Below the pieces are notes generated by a model, which did not search any database, was not told where the DNA came from, and worked only from the letters and a program-made list of their open reading frames with translations. The position numbers were made by a program, and so were the translations under genes. DNA of 39,753 bases from Acidobacteriota bacterium (GTDB lineage: Bacteria; Acidobacteriota; Polarisedimenticolia; Gp22-AA2; AA152): NCBI GenBank assembly GCA_022616665.1, contig JAKEFJ010000001.1:1-39753 (forward strand), given 5' to 3'. Of the stretch, positions 16,192-25,358 are shown piece by piece (the first letter of the stretch is position 1; every line of letters begins with the position of its first letter).

Positions 16192-17457
16192 ATGGAACTT
16201 ATTAATAGAAAACAACTTAGCAACGGCCTCACGGTCGTGACCGAGCGCATGCCGAACCTTCGCTCCATCTCCCTGGGAGTCTGGCTGAAAAAAGGCTCCC
16301 GCCACGAGTCGGAGACCGAAAACGGCATCTCCCATTTCATTGAGCATCTTCTGTTTAAGGGAACCGCCAACCGCAGCGCCAAAGAGATTGCCTTGACGAT
16401 TGACTCCATCGGCGGGCACATCGATGCCTTCACCTCCAAGGAGTACACCTGCTTTTACGCCAAGGTCCTGGACGAGCATCTCCCCGTGGCGTTGGATCTG
16501 CTCTCCGACATCGTGCTGCACCCCCGTTTCGACCCCGCGGAGATCGAGAAGGAGCGCAAGGTCATCTTCGAAGAGATCCGGATGGTGGACGACACGCCCG
16601 ACGAGCTGGTCTACGACCTGTTCAACGAGTATCTCTGGCCCAACCACCCGCTGGGCCGGCCCATCCAGGGAACCGTGGAATCGGTCTCGGGCATGACCCC
16701 GGAGATTCTCAACCGCTACTTCCGGGAGAGCTACCACCCGGGAAATCTTCTCATCACCGCCACGGGAAATCTGGAGCACGAAAAACTCGTGACTGAGATT
16801 CGCCGCGCTTTCGAGCCCCTGACCAACGGCGCCGCGCCTCCTGCGACGTCGCCGCCGCGCCTCAATCCGGGGCTGGTGATCCGGGACAAGAAGGAGCTGG
16901 GGCAGATCCACCTCTGCCTGGGCGTGAAGGGTTTCCCGCTGAACCACGAGCACCGCTTTCAGGAATTCGTCCTCAACACGCTGCTGGGAGGGGCCATGTC
17001 CAGCCGCCTCTTCCAGGACATACGGGAAGAGCGTGGCCTCGCCTACAACGTTTTTTCCTCGGTGAATTCGTTCCGCGACACGGGCTACCTGATGGTCTAC
17101 GCCGCCACCTCTCCCGAATCGGCGGAGCAGGTGGTGCGCCTCGTGCTGGAGGAATTCGTCGCGCTCAAGGAGAAGGCACCCGAGGAGCGGGAGATGAAAA
17201 TGGCCAGGGATCACTTGAAGGGGAGCCTCATGCTCAGCCTGGAGAGCAGCTCCTCGAGGATGTCGAACCTGGCCAGGCAGGAAGTCTATTTTCAGCGCCC
17301 GTTCACCCTCAATGAAATCCTGGAGGGGATCGATCGGGTGAGCGGCGAGGAAGTCAGAAACCTCGCCCGGGAAATGTTCGAAAGCTCCACCTGCACCATG
17401 GCGGTTCTGGGAAACACGTCGAAATTCAAAATGACCCGGAGCGATCTCGTTTTCTGA
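16192..17457 (+). CDS. M16 family zinc metallopeptidase
   Basis: This 421-residue protein resembles bacterial processing-peptidase-like M16B enzymes, which cut small peptides inside a clam-shell chamber. The start ATG 16192 has GGAAAG upstream and yields MELINRKQLSNGLTVVTE, the normal M16 opening. The inverted zinc motif HFIEH is complete (His48, Glu51, His52), and the second zinc Glu lies in VIFEEIR near residue 128, the expected spacing. The C-terminal half has the second M16 fold with LLGGAMSSRLFQDIREERGLA. There is no signal peptide, so it should be cytoplasmic. It is followed by dut after 30 bases, a common arrangement. Confidence 0.92.
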   Translation: MELINRKQLSNGLTVVTERMPNLRSISLGVWLKKGSRHESETENGISHFIEHLLFKGTANRSAKEIALTIDSIGGHIDAFTSKEYTCFYAKVLDEHLPVALDLLSDIVLHPRFDPAEIEKERKVIFEEIRMVDDTPDELVYDLFNEYLWPNHPLGRPIQGTVESVSGMTPEILNRYFRESYHPGNLLITATGNLEHEKLVTEIRRAFEPLTNGAAPPATSPPRLNPGLVIRDKKELGQIHLCLGVKGFPLNHEHRFQEFVLNTLLGGAMSSRLFQDIREERGLAYNVFSSVNSFRDTGYLMVYAATSPESAEQVVRLVLEEFVALKEKAPEEREMKMARDHLKGSLMLSLESSSSRMSNLARQEVYFQRPFTLNEILEGIDRVSGEEVRNLAREMFESSTCTMAVLGNTSKFKMTRSDLVF

Positions 17458-17487
17458 TTCTCGGCGCCCTGCGGGGCGGATGCCAGG

Positions 17488-17979
17488 ATGGGTGCGAACC
17501 CCCAGCTTTCCAGTTCCCACGAGGATTTCACGGAAGTAAAGGTCCTGATCCGGCGGACCCAGGAGAGCTCCGACCTGCCTCTGCCCAGCTACGCAACCGC
17601 CGGTTCCGTGGGGCTGGATCTGCGGGCCTGCATCTCCCAACCCATCACACTGGTTCCCGGCGGCCGCGCCCTGGTCGGGACGGGTGTTGCGGTGGCGCTG
17701 CCCGCCGGAACCGAAGCGCAGATTCGCCCGCGCAGCGGCCTAGCCGCGGAGCATGGCGTGACACTCCTGAACTCCCCCGGCACGGTCGATTCGGATTATC
17801 GAGGCGAGATCCGCCTCGTCGTGATCAATCACGGGCAAGCTCCCTACACCATCCAGCGCGGCGATCGGATCGGCCAGATGGTGGTGGGGAGAGTGTTAAG
17901 AGTTGCACTGGAAGAAGTCAGCAAGCTGCCTGAAAGCGAGAGGAACACCGGCGGATTCGGTCACACGGGCAAGAACTGA
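17488..17979 (+). CDS. dut: dUTP pyrophosphatase
   Basis: Dut hydrolyses dUTP to dUMP and pyrophosphate, keeping uracil out of DNA and feeding dTMP synthesis. All five trimeric dUTPase motifs are present in 163 residues: AGSVGLDLRA (1), RPRSGLA (2), GTVDSDYRGEIRL (3), GDRIGQMVV (4) and RNTGGFGHTG (5). The last normally reads RGxGGFGSTG, so Asn replaces Gly at its second position. The N-terminus has about 17 residues before the conserved core, slightly longer than usual, but no better start is visible. It lies between the M16 peptidase and the MBL hydrolase. Confidence 0.95.
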   Translation: MGANPQLSSSHEDFTEVKVLIRRTQESSDLPLPSYATAGSVGLDLRACISQPITLVPGGRALVGTGVAVALPAGTEAQIRPRSGLAAEHGVTLLNSPGTVDSDYRGEIRLVVINHGQAPYTIQRGDRIGQMVVGRVLRVALEEVSKLPESERNTGGFGHTGKN

Positions 17980-17981
17980 TT

Positions 17982-17998
17982 AGGAGGGGCCTCCCCTG
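17982..17998 (+). promoter_or_regulatory. AGGAGG ribosome binding site that sets a CTG start
   Basis: A perfect AGGAGG (17982-17987) sits eight bases before CTG at 17996. Upstream of the CTG the frame has no ATG, GTG or TTG before the dut end. The first usual start (GTG 18038) would remove the conserved GSGSVGNA loop and has no such ribosome site. Confidence 0.65.
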
Positions 17999-18763
17999 CG
18001 CCTGGCCATCCTGGGAAGCGGCAGCGTTGGCAATGCGGTGTATCTGGAGGCGTCAGGGCTCAGGGTCCTGGTGGACGCGGGCTTCTCTTGCCGGGAAATG
18101 GAGGCGCGGCTGGCTGCGCTTGGAGTGGACCCAGCTGCACTGGATCTGATTCTGCTTTCTCACGAGCATGGGGATCATGCCCGGGGCGCCGCGCGATTCG
18201 CCAGGCGTTTCGGTTGCACAGTGGCGGGGACTGCCGCGACGCTGCGCTGTCTGGGCTTGAGCCGTGTTTCGCCGCGTCCCCTGACGGTGGAGAGCGGCAG
18301 AGCCTTGCGGGTGGGGAGCTGGATCGTTACGGGAGTGGCGGTCCCGCACGACGCCGCCGACCCGGTGGCATTCCGGCTGGACACTCCCGAAGGAAGCATC
18401 GGCTACGCGCTGGACCTGGGGCATGCTCCAGAGCCAGTCGTCAGGAATCTGGAAGGCTGCCAGGTGCTGATCGTGGAATCGAACCATGATCCCGATCTCC
18501 TGGAGCAGGGTCCCTACCCTCGCGAGCTGAAGCAGCGGCTGAAAGGGCCGCGCGGGCACTTAAGCAATGGAGAGGCAGCCGAGTTCATCGCCGGCGCAGC
18601 CACGCGGGAGACCAGGAATCTGGTGCTGGCCCACCTGAGCCGCACCAACAACCGCGCCGATCTGGCGTTGCTCTCCGCGCACCGGGCGCTGGGCAAGCAG
18701 TCCGGATCTATTCGGATGAGCGTCGCGGAGCAGGGACCGGGAAATGGATGGATCGAATCTTGA
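17996..18763 (+). CDS. MBL-fold metallo-hydrolase, YycJ/WalJ-like
   Basis: With the CTG start this protein has 255 residues and opens MRLAILGSGSVGNAVYLEA, matching the family start (GSGSxGN). The metal-binding motif SHEHGDH is complete (His56, His58, Asp60, His61), with further ligands likely in VPHDAADP, DLGH and the C-terminal LAHLSRTNN. Relatives such as WalJ/YycJ are cytoplasmic two-metal hydrolases, some with 5' DNA exonuclease activity. That substrate is family knowledge and is not shown here. It follows dut by 16 bases and precedes purB by 48, so it may share one transcript with both. Confidence 0.88.
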   Translation: MRLAILGSGSVGNAVYLEASGLRVLVDAGFSCREMEARLAALGVDPAALDLILLSHEHGDHARGAARFARRFGCTVAGTAATLRCLGLSRVSPRPLTVESGRALRVGSWIVTGVAVPHDAADPVAFRLDTPEGSIGYALDLGHAPEPVVRNLEGCQVLIVESNHDPDLLEQGPYPRELKQRLKGPRGHLSNGEAAEFIAGAATRETRNLVLAHLSRTNNRADLALLSAHRALGKQSGSIRMSVAEQGPGNGWIES

Positions 18764-18811
18764 GCAAGTTTCAGCGCGAACCGGAATGTTGAACCGGAAA
18801 GGGAGTGAATC

Positions 18812-20125
18812 GTGATTCCTCGTTACACCCGGCCGGAAATGGGCCACATCTGGACCGACGCCCACCGCCTGGAAAAGTGGCTGGAGGTCGAGCTGGCGGT
18901 GTGCGACGCGCTTGCGGAGGCGGGGGAAATTCCGAAGGACGCCGCCGCCAACATTCGAGCGAAAGCGGCGTTCGATCCCGAGCGGGTGCTGGAAATCGAG
19001 AAGACCGTCCAGCACGACGTCATCGCCTTTCTCACCAACGTGGCGGAGCGCGTGGGTCCCGACTCCCGCTTCATCCACTTGGGCCTGACCTCCTCCGATG
19101 TGGTGGACACCGCCCAGGCGCTGCTCTTGCAAGAGGCGGCGGATCGAATCCTGGCGGGGGTGGATCGGCTGCGCGAATCGGTGAAGAAGCGCGCCCTGGA
19201 GCACCAGCGCACTCCGTGCATCGGCCGGACGCACGGCATCCACGCGGAGCCCACGACATTCGGCCTCAAGATGGCGATCTTCTTCGAGGAGTTCGGCCGG
19301 GCCAGGGAACGAGTGGCCCGGGCCAGGGAAGCGATTTCGGTGGGGAAGCTCTCCGGGGCGGTGGGAACGTTCGCCCACCTGGACCCTTCCATCGAGCAGA
19401 AAGTCTGCCTCCGGCTGGGGCTCAAGTCTGCGCCGGTATCGAACCAGGTGATCCAGCGGGACCGCTACGCCGAGTACATGGCGGCGCTGGGAATCCTCGC
19501 AGCTTCCTTGGAGAAAATGGCCACCGAAATCCGCCACCTGCAGCGCACGGAAGTGGGGGAGGCGGAAGAGCCCTTCGGCGGCGGGCAGAAAGGCTCGTCA
19601 GCCATGCCCCACAAGCGCAATCCGGTGGGCTGCGAGCAGGTTTGCGGTTTGGCCCGGGTGGTAAAGAGCCACGTGCTGACGGCCCTGGACAACGTGGCGC
19701 TCTGGCACGAGCGCGACATCAGCCATTCCTCGGCGGAGAGGGTGATCTTCCCTGACGCAACCATTCTGATCGATTACATGCTGCACCGGATGACCGGAAT
19801 CCTGGAGCGGCTGGTAGTCTATCCCGAGGCGATGCGCAAGAACCTGGACGCGACCGGCGGGCTCATCTACTCCCAGGAGGTGCTGCTGGCGCTGGCACGC
19901 AAGGGCGTGACGCGCGAGGAAGCCTACGCCTGGGTGCAGGATTCCGCCATGAAGGCACGCGACGGGAAGGGCACTTTCAAGGAGAATCTGCGCTCGCAGG
20001 CGGGAATCAAGAAGATCCTGTCGGAGTCTGAGCTGAAACGCTGCTTCGATCTCGAACAGCAGCTGCGCAACGTGGATGCCATCTTCCGCCGGGTATTCCG
20101 GGAATCAAAGGATGCTTCAGAGTAG
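18812..20125 (+). CDS. purB: Adenylosuccinate lyase
   Basis: PurB acts twice in purine synthesis, releasing fumarate from SAICAR and from adenylosuccinate. The 437-residue length fits the bacterial short form. The start is GTG with GGGAG upstream (MIPRYTRPEMGHIW). The fumarase/aspartase superfamily signature SSAMPHKRNP is intact, and the TSSDVVDTAQ and GRTHGIHAEP motifs that bring catalytic His residues are present. It leads the cluster purB-purS-purQ-purL-purF, with purS 15 bases downstream. Confidence 0.96.
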   Translation: MIPRYTRPEMGHIWTDAHRLEKWLEVELAVCDALAEAGEIPKDAAANIRAKAAFDPERVLEIEKTVQHDVIAFLTNVAERVGPDSRFIHLGLTSSDVVDTAQALLLQEAADRILAGVDRLRESVKKRALEHQRTPCIGRTHGIHAEPTTFGLKMAIFFEEFGRARERVARAREAISVGKLSGAVGTFAHLDPSIEQKVCLRLGLKSAPVSNQVIQRDRYAEYMAALGILAASLEKMATEIRHLQRTEVGEAEEPFGGGQKGSSAMPHKRNPVGCEQVCGLARVVKSHVLTALDNVALWHERDISHSSAERVIFPDATILIDYMLHRMTGILERLVVYPEAMRKNLDATGGLIYSQEVLLALARKGVTREEAYAWVQDSAMKARDGKGTFKENLRSQAGIKKILSESELKRCFDLEQQLRNVDAIFRRVFRESKDASE

Positions 20126-20140
20126 TGATACACGGGGGTC

Positions 20141-20389
20141 ATGGGTATGAAGGTCAGAGTGACGGTCATGGTCAAGAAGGGGGTCCTGGATCCCCAGGGG
20201 AAAACCATCCTGGCCTCGCTGCACCTGCTGGGCTACAAGGAAGTCACCGACGTGAAGGCCGGCAAGATTTTGGAGCTGTCGCTGCCGAAAATGGGGAAGG
20301 CCCAGCTGGAGAAAAAGGTTAAAGAGATGTGCGATCGGCTCCTGGCGAACACGGTTATCGAGGATTACGAATTCGAGGTGGGGGAGTGA
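20141..20389 (+). CDS. purS: FGAM synthase subunit PurS
   Basis: PurS is the small scaffold subunit that joins PurQ and PurL into the three-part phosphoribosylformylglycinamidine synthase. The protein has 82 residues, the usual size, and shows the family pattern [19 protein letters not shown], then [15 protein letters not shown]. The start is ATG 20141 with GGGGG just upstream; ATG 20147 would also serve. The gene lies 19 bases before purQ. Its presence shows that this organism uses the split enzyme, not the large fused PurL. Confidence 0.94.
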   Translation: MGMKVRVTVMVKKGVLDPQGKTILASLHLLGYKEVTDVKAGKILELSLPKMGKAQLEKKVKEMCDRLLANTVIEDYEFEVGE

Positions 20390-20408
20390 GACGAACCGGG
20401 GGAACAGC

Positions 20409-21092
20409 GTGAAATTCGGCATCGTGGTGTTTCCCGGCTCCAACTGCGAGCACGATTGCTACCACGTGGTGAAGCACGTCCTCCGGCAGGATGTTAGCTT
20501 CCTCTGGCACAAAGAGAAGACGCTGGCCCGCTCCGACTGTGTGATCCTCCCGGGCGGCTTCGCGCACGGCGATTACCTGCGCTGCGGCGCCATGGCCAAG
20601 TTCTCGCCCATCATGGAGAGCGTCACCCGCTTCGCCTCGGAAGGGGGGCCGGTGGTGGGCATCTGCAACGGCTTTCAGATTCTCGCCGAAGCGGGGTTGC
20701 TGCCCGGCGCCCTCATCCGCAACCGCACGTTGCACTACCTTTGCCAGGACGTGTACCTGCGAACCGACTCCAACGCCTCTCCGTTCACCCGGAAAATCCC
20801 CCATGGAAAAGTCCTGAAGATGCCCATCGGGCACGGCGAGGGGTGCTACTACGCCGATGCCAAGACGCTGAGCCGCCTGGAGGTGGAAGGGCGCATCGCC
20901 TTCCGCTACTGCGATCCCAAGGGGAATCTCGACGAGGAGTGGAACCCCAACGGCTCCCTCAAATCGATCGCCGGCGTCCTGAACGAACGGGGCAATGTCC
21001 TGGGGCTCATGCCCCATCCCGACCGCTGTGCCGAGGCGATTCTGGGCAACGAAGACGGCCGGGTCCTCTTCGAATCGGTGATCGGCCTATGA
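20409..21092 (+). CDS. purQ: FGAM synthase glutaminase subunit PurQ
   Basis: PurQ is a class I glutamine amidotransferase that supplies ammonia to PurL. The 227-residue protein starts at GTG 20409. The catalytic Cys lies in [11 protein letters not shown], and the His/Glu of the triad fit [12 protein letters not shown] near the C-terminus. The opening [14 protein letters not shown] is diagnostic. The stop overlaps the purL start by ATGA, which suits equal production of two subunits of one complex. Confidence 0.96.
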   Translation: MKFGIVVFPGSNCEHDCYHVVKHVLRQDVSFLWHKEKTLARSDCVILPGGFAHGDYLRCGAMAKFSPIMESVTRFASEGGPVVGICNGFQILAEAGLLPGALIRNRTLHYLCQDVYLRTDSNASPFTRKIPHGKVLKMPIGHGEGCYYADAKTLSRLEVEGRIAFRYCDPKGNLDEEWNPNGSLKSIAGVLNERGNVLGLMPHPDRCAEAILGNEDGRVLFESVIGL

Positions 21093-23326
21093 GCGAGCCA
21101 CTCACGCAGGAACCATCGGTGGATCTGGAACTGGCGCAGGCTCACGGCCTCACCCCGGAGGAGTTTGAAAAGGTGCGCACTATTTTGGGGCGCACTCCCA
21201 GTTTCACCGAGCTGGGCATCTTCTCGCTGATGTGGTCGGAGCACTGCTCCTACAAGTCCTCCCGCATCCACCTGAAGCGCTTTCCCACGACCGGGCCGCA
21301 AGTGCTTCAGGGCCCCGGCGAGAACGCCGGCGCCATCGATATCGGCGGGGGACTTGCGGCGGTCTTCAAGATGGAAAGCCACAACCACCCCTCCTACGTG
21401 GAGCCCTACCAGGGGGCCGCCACCGGAGTGGGCGGCATCCTCCGTGACATCTTCACCATGGGAGCCCGCCCCATCGCTTCCATGAACTCCCTGCGCTTCG
21501 GCTCGCCGGATCATCCCCGCACCAAGTACCTGGTGGGGGGCGTGGTGGCGGGGATTGCGGGCTACGGGAATTGCATCGGCATTCCCACTTTGGGCGGCGA
21601 GGTCATGTTCCATCCAGGCTATGACGGAAACATCCTGGTGAATGTCATGAACCTGGGCATCGCGCACGCCGGCCGCATTTTCAAGGGTCAGGCGAGAGGC
21701 CCGGGAAACACCGTCTTCTACGTCGGCTCCCGCACGGGGCGGGATGGCATCCACGGAGCGAGCCTGCTGGCTTCCGCATCGTTTGAGGCTGACTCGGAAT
21801 CGAAGCGCCCCACGGTGCAGGTGGGAGATCCGTTCGCCGAAAAGCTGCTGCTGGAGGCCTGCCTGGAGCTGATGAAGACCGACACCATCATCGGCATCCA
21901 GGACATGGGCGCGGCGGGGCTCACTTCGTCCTCGGTGGAGATGGCGGGGCGCAGCGGCACCGGAATCGATCTCGATCTGGATCGCGTTCCGGTGCGCGAA
22001 GAGAGAATGACTCCCTATGAAATGATGCTCTCGGAGTCCCAGGAGCGGATGCTGGTGGTGGTGCGCCGTGGGACGGAGGAGAAAGTCCGCGAGATCTTCC
22101 GCAAGTGGGACCTGGAAGGAGTCGCGGTGGGGGAGGTGACTTCGACGGGCCACCTGCACGTCCAGTTCAAGGGCAAGCGGGTTGCCGACATCCCGGTGAA
22201 GCCTATCGCCGAGGGCGCGCCGATTCTCAAGCGACCCGTGGAGCGCCCCGCCCGGGAGGAAAAGGATTCCCGCCTGGATCTGGCGCGCATCAAAGACGTG
22301 GCGACTCCAGGAAAGGCGCTCAAGGGGCTGCTGGGCTCGCTCAACCTTTGCAGCCGCGAGTGGATTTACCGCCAGTACGATCACATGGTGCGCAGCAATA
22401 CCATCGTTCGCCCCGGCTCCGACGCCGCGGTGATCCGGATCAAGGGATCGCCCCATGCCCTGGCGCTGACCACAGACTGCAACAGCCGTTACTGCTATCT
22501 GGACCCGCGCGCCGGGGCCCGCATTGCCGTGGCGGAGGCCTCCCGCAATCTGGCTTGCTCCGGAGCGGTGGCGCAGTCCCTCACCGATTGCCTGAACTTC
22601 GGAAACCCGGAACGCCCCGAGGTGATGTGGCAATTCTCGGAGTGCGTGGACGGCATCGCCGAAGCGTGTCAGTCTCTGGAGATTCCGATCATCAGCGGGA
22701 ACGTCTCTTTCTACAACGAGACGGAGGGAAGGGGGATCTTTCCGACTCCTACCATCGGCATGGTGGGGATTATCGAAGATGCCCGCTCGGCCATGCACAG
22801 TTACTTCGCGCGGGAGGGAGACCTGATTGTGCTCGTGGGAACTTTGGGCGAAGAGCTGGGCGGTTCGGAATACCTCTCCCAGGCTCACCAGCTGGAAGCC
22901 GGCGCCATTCCCCATCTCGATCTGGCGCGTGAGGAGGCGGTGCAGTACGCCTGCATCGACGCTATCACCGAAGGGCTCGTCTCTTCTGCTCACGACTGCT
23001 CGGAGGGAGGAATCGCCGTGGCGCTGGCGGAATGCTGCTTCCATCCGGAAGCCATGCTGGGGGCGGAGGTGAAGCTCCCGGCAGGCAAGCGGCTCGATGC
23101 GCTGCTGTTTGGCGAGAGCCAGTCCCGCATCCTCCTTTCCCTGCAGAAGGCGAATCTTCCGAAGCTCGAGAAAATCTGCCAGGAGAGAGACGCTCCGTTT
23201 TCAGTGGTGGGGGCGGTAGGAGGCAATCGCCTCAAAATCAGCGTGGGTCAGGATGCCGAGATCAATGCCACCGTGGCCGAGCTGAGGAGGCCCTGGTCCG
23301 AGGCGTTTCCAACTTGGATGGTATAA
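21089..23326 (+). CDS. purL: FGAM synthase large subunit PurL (small-type)
   Basis: PurL turns FGAR, ATP and ammonia from PurQ into FGAM. The start is the ATG overlapping the purQ stop; the frame is open further back only inside purQ. At 745 residues it is the small PurL used with PurS and PurQ. Motifs seen are [10 protein letters not shown], a nucleotide-binding [21 protein letters not shown], and the paired AIR synthase-like halves, the second with [12 protein letters not shown] and [16 protein letters not shown]. The stop TAA overlaps the purF ATG (TAATG). Confidence 0.96.
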   Translation: MSEPLTQEPSVDLELAQAHGLTPEEFEKVRTILGRTPSFTELGIFSLMWSEHCSYKSSRIHLKRFPTTGPQVLQGPGENAGAIDIGGGLAAVFKMESHNHPSYVEPYQGAATGVGGILRDIFTMGARPIASMNSLRFGSPDHPRTKYLVGGVVAGIAGYGNCIGIPTLGGEVMFHPGYDGNILVNVMNLGIAHAGRIFKGQARGPGNTVFYVGSRTGRDGIHGASLLASASFEADSESKRPTVQVGDPFAEKLLLEACLELMKTDTIIGIQDMGAAGLTSSSVEMAGRSGTGIDLDLDRVPVREERMTPYEMMLSESQERMLVVVRRGTEEKVREIFRKWDLEGVAVGEVTSTGHLHVQFKGKRVADIPVKPIAEGAPILKRPVERPAREEKDSRLDLARIKDVATPGKALKGLLGSLNLCSREWIYRQYDHMVRSNTIVRPGSDAAVIRIKGSPHALALTTDCNSRYCYLDPRAGARIAVAEASRNLACSGAVAQSLTDCLNFGNPERPEVMWQFSECVDGIAEACQSLEIPIISGNVSFYNETEGRGIFPTPTIGMVGIIEDARSAMHSYFAREGDLIVLVGTLGEELGGSEYLSQAHQLEAGAIPHLDLAREEAVQYACIDAITEGLVSSAHDCSEGGIAVALAECCFHPEAMLGAEVKLPAGKRLDALLFGESQSRILLSLQKANLPKLEKICQERDAPFSVVGAVGGNRLKISVGQDAEINATVAELRRPWSEAFPTWMV

Positions 23327-24765
23327 TGCAGTCCTCCATGGGCATGAAAGAGACCTGGTTCGACGACGATCGATTCCATGACCAGTGCGGCGTTTTCGGG
23401 ATCTTCGGACACCCCGAGGCGGCCCACCTGACGTACCTGGGGCTGCACGCCCTGCAGCACCGCGGCCAGGAATCGGCCGGCATCGTCTCCTCCGACGGCT
23501 CCCGCCTGTTCGCGGAGCGAGGCATGGGGCAGGTGGGCAAGGTGTTCACCAAGTCCCACCTGGAGCGCCTGGCGGGAACCATGGCCATCGGGCACGTGCG
23601 CTATTCCACGGCGGGGGAGAGCAAGCTGATCAACGCCCAGCCGCTGCGCATCGAGAGCCACCGGGGCGAGATGGCCATCGGGCACAACGGAAACCTGGTG
23701 AATGCCTCCCAGATCCGCAACGACCTGGAGCGCTCCGGCTCCATCTTTCAGACCACCTCCGACACCGAGACGATCCTTCACCTCATCGCCCGCTCGCAGA
23801 AGGAGAGCCTGGAGGAGGCCATCGTGGACGCGCTCGGCCAGGTGGAGGGCGCCTACTCTCTGGTGTTTCTCTTCCCCGGCAAGATGATCGCCGTTCGCGA
23901 CCCGCGGGGTTTCCGCCCCCTTTCTCTCGGGCGAATCGGCTCCTCCACCATCGTCACCTCCGAGTCGTGCGCCCTGGATCTCATCGATGCGGAGTTCGTG
24001 CGGGACATCAAGCCGGGAGAGATGGTCGTGGTCACGGAGGACGGCACCTCCTCGTACCATCCGTTCCCGGCGGTCCAGCCGGCGCCCTGCATCTTCGAGT
24101 ATGTCTATTTCGCCCGGCCCGACAGCCTGCTGTACGGGCGGAGCGTCAACGTGGTGCGCAAGCGTCTGGGACGGGAGCTGGCCAAGGAGCAGCCGGCCGA
24201 TGCGGACCTGGTGGTGCCGGTACCCGACTCCGGCGTCTCGGCCGCGCTCGGGTTCGCGGAAGAATCGGGACTGCCTTTCGAGTTCGGCCTGGTGCGCAAC
24301 CACTACGTGGGGCGCACCTTCATCGAGCCGCGCCAGTCGATCCGGCACTTCGGCGTCAAGCTGAAGCTCAACACGGTGCGCAACATCATCGCCGGAAAGC
24401 GCATCGTCCTGGTGGATGACAGCATCGTGCGGGGCACCACCAGCCGGAAAATCGTCTCGATGGTGCGCTCCGCCGGGGCGAAGGAGATTCACGTGCGCAT
24501 CTCCTGCCCGCCCACCACGGGACCCTGCCACTACGGCATCGACACGCCGCGCCGCTCGGAACTGATCGCCTCCAGCCACTCGGTGGATGAGATCTGCAAG
24601 TACATCCAGGCCGATTCCCTGGGCTACCTGAGCCGCGACGGCATGTACCGCGCGGTGGGCGACTTGAAAGCCGAATTCTGCGATGCCTGCTACACGGGCA
24701 ACTACCCCGTTCCGATTCCCCGCGAATCCAAGACCTCGGCGCGCAACGGGGCCCGGGTCCGCTAA
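23326..24765 (+). CDS. purF: Amidophosphoribosyltransferase
   Basis: PurF makes phosphoribosylamine from PRPP and glutamine, the committed step of purine synthesis, and is normally feedback-inhibited by AMP and GMP. From ATG 23326 the protein has 479 residues. A 20-residue propeptide precedes Cys21 (CGVFGIFGHPEA), the N-terminal nucleophile exposed by self-processing in this family. The PRPP loop reads RIVLVDDSIVRGTTS. Cysteines in APCIFEYVYFARPDS, SCPPTTGPC and CDACYTGNYP match the [4Fe-4S] ligands of the Bacillus-type enzyme. Two further ATGs (23338, 23344) would only shorten the propeptide. Confidence 0.96.
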   Translation: MQSSMGMKETWFDDDRFHDQCGVFGIFGHPEAAHLTYLGLHALQHRGQESAGIVSSDGSRLFAERGMGQVGKVFTKSHLERLAGTMAIGHVRYSTAGESKLINAQPLRIESHRGEMAIGHNGNLVNASQIRNDLERSGSIFQTTSDTETILHLIARSQKESLEEAIVDALGQVEGAYSLVFLFPGKMIAVRDPRGFRPLSLGRIGSSTIVTSESCALDLIDAEFVRDIKPGEMVVVTEDGTSSYHPFPAVQPAPCIFEYVYFARPDSLLYGRSVNVVRKRLGRELAKEQPADADLVVPVPDSGVSAALGFAEESGLPFEFGLVRNHYVGRTFIEPRQSIRHFGVKLKLNTVRNIIAGKRIVLVDDSIVRGTTSRKIVSMVRSAGAKEIHVRISCPPTTGPCHYGIDTPRRSELIASSHSVDEICKYIQADSLGYLSRDGMYRAVGDLKAEFCDACYTGNYPVPIPRESKTSARNGARVR

Positions 24766-24797
24766 GGCGGAATCCCCCATGCCCGCGGGGCCCGGGT
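24747..24797 (+). repeat. 12-bp direct repeat at the purF end and redoxin fragment start
   Basis: CGGGGCCCGGGT occurs at 24747-24758, inside the last purF codons, and again at 24786-24797, exactly where redoxin homology begins. The copies are 39 bases apart and in the same reading frame. In both, the frame reads GARV. Confidence 0.7.
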
Positions 24798-25053
24798 GCT
24801 GGCCATCAACCTGGGCGAGCCCCACCGCAAGATCGAGCGCTACGCCCAGGAGCACGGCCTCAAATCTACGATCCTCCTCGATTCCCGCGGCAAGGCCGCG
24901 GAGGCCTTCGGCGTGGTCGGCCTTCCCGCCACCCTCGTCATCGATCCGGAGGGCCGCTTCACAGGACAGATCGAGATGGGGAACCTCAACCTGGAGTCAT
25001 TGGAGAGGTTGATTTCTACGGGTGCGGGGCCGGAGAGAAAGCAGGAGGATTAG
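24796..25053 (+). pseudogene. C-terminal half of a TlpA/ResA-like thioredoxin (truncated)
   Basis: The open frame gives 85 residues from GTG 24796. Its sequence fits the second half of a TlpA-type thiol-disulfide oxidoreductase: VLAINLGEPHRKIERYAQEHG, ILLDSRGKAAEAFGVVGLPAT and VIDPEGRFTGQIEMG, including the cis-Pro loop GLPAT. The first strand, the WCxxC active site and any signal or membrane anchor are missing; just upstream is purF and 30 bases of spacer. The fragment cannot act as a redoxin. It is probably a remnant of a deletion, or a sign of a rearranged or misjoined sequence. Its stop overlaps the convergent gene by three bases. Confidence 0.7.
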
Positions 25054-25358
25054 AGAAGGAAGCGAAGGAGCATCGGCAGCGCTGTCTCCATCCCGGAGCG
25101 GGAGAGGTCCGAGAGAAGGGACGGCGATTCGCCATCTTTTGAGCTGCGGCCGGGCTGGGCGAGGATGAACCCCGCTGCCGCGGCGCTCAAGGCGCTTTCG
25201 ACGGGATGGCGCTGGACCCAGCCGCGGATGTTGAGAGGATTGAATACTTCCCGCTGGCGGAGCTGCGCGAGCGCCGCGCCCAGGCGCTGCCGGGCCTGCT
25301 CGATCTCGGCGAGGGTCGCCTCGACCTCCGGGTCGCTCACGACAGGTTTTTCAGCCAT
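25050..25358 (-). CDS. DUF3618-like (YqjK-position) small protein
   Basis: This is a 102-residue protein with start ATG 25358; a longer open frame upstream is antisense noise over the next gene. The pattern EVEATLAEIEQARQRLGAALAQLRQ followed by WVQRHPVESALSAAAAGFILA fits DUF3618: an amphipathic helix, then a short membrane-contacting segment. The function of the family is unknown. The start overlaps the end of the YqjE-like gene by about 22 bases, and the order YqjD-like, YqjE-like, DUF3618-like is a common three-gene unit in proteobacteria. Confidence 0.68.
   Translation of the reverse strand: MAEKPVVSDPEVEATLAEIEQARQRLGAALAQLRQREVFNPLNIRGWVQRHPVESALSAAAAGFILAQPGRSSKDGESPSLLSDLSRSGMETALPMLLRFLL

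Noticed and set aside
20906-23044. 712-codon minus-strand open frame opposite purL
   Set aside because: It mirrors purL codons, has no recognisable domain and no ribosome site. purL on the plus strand is certain.
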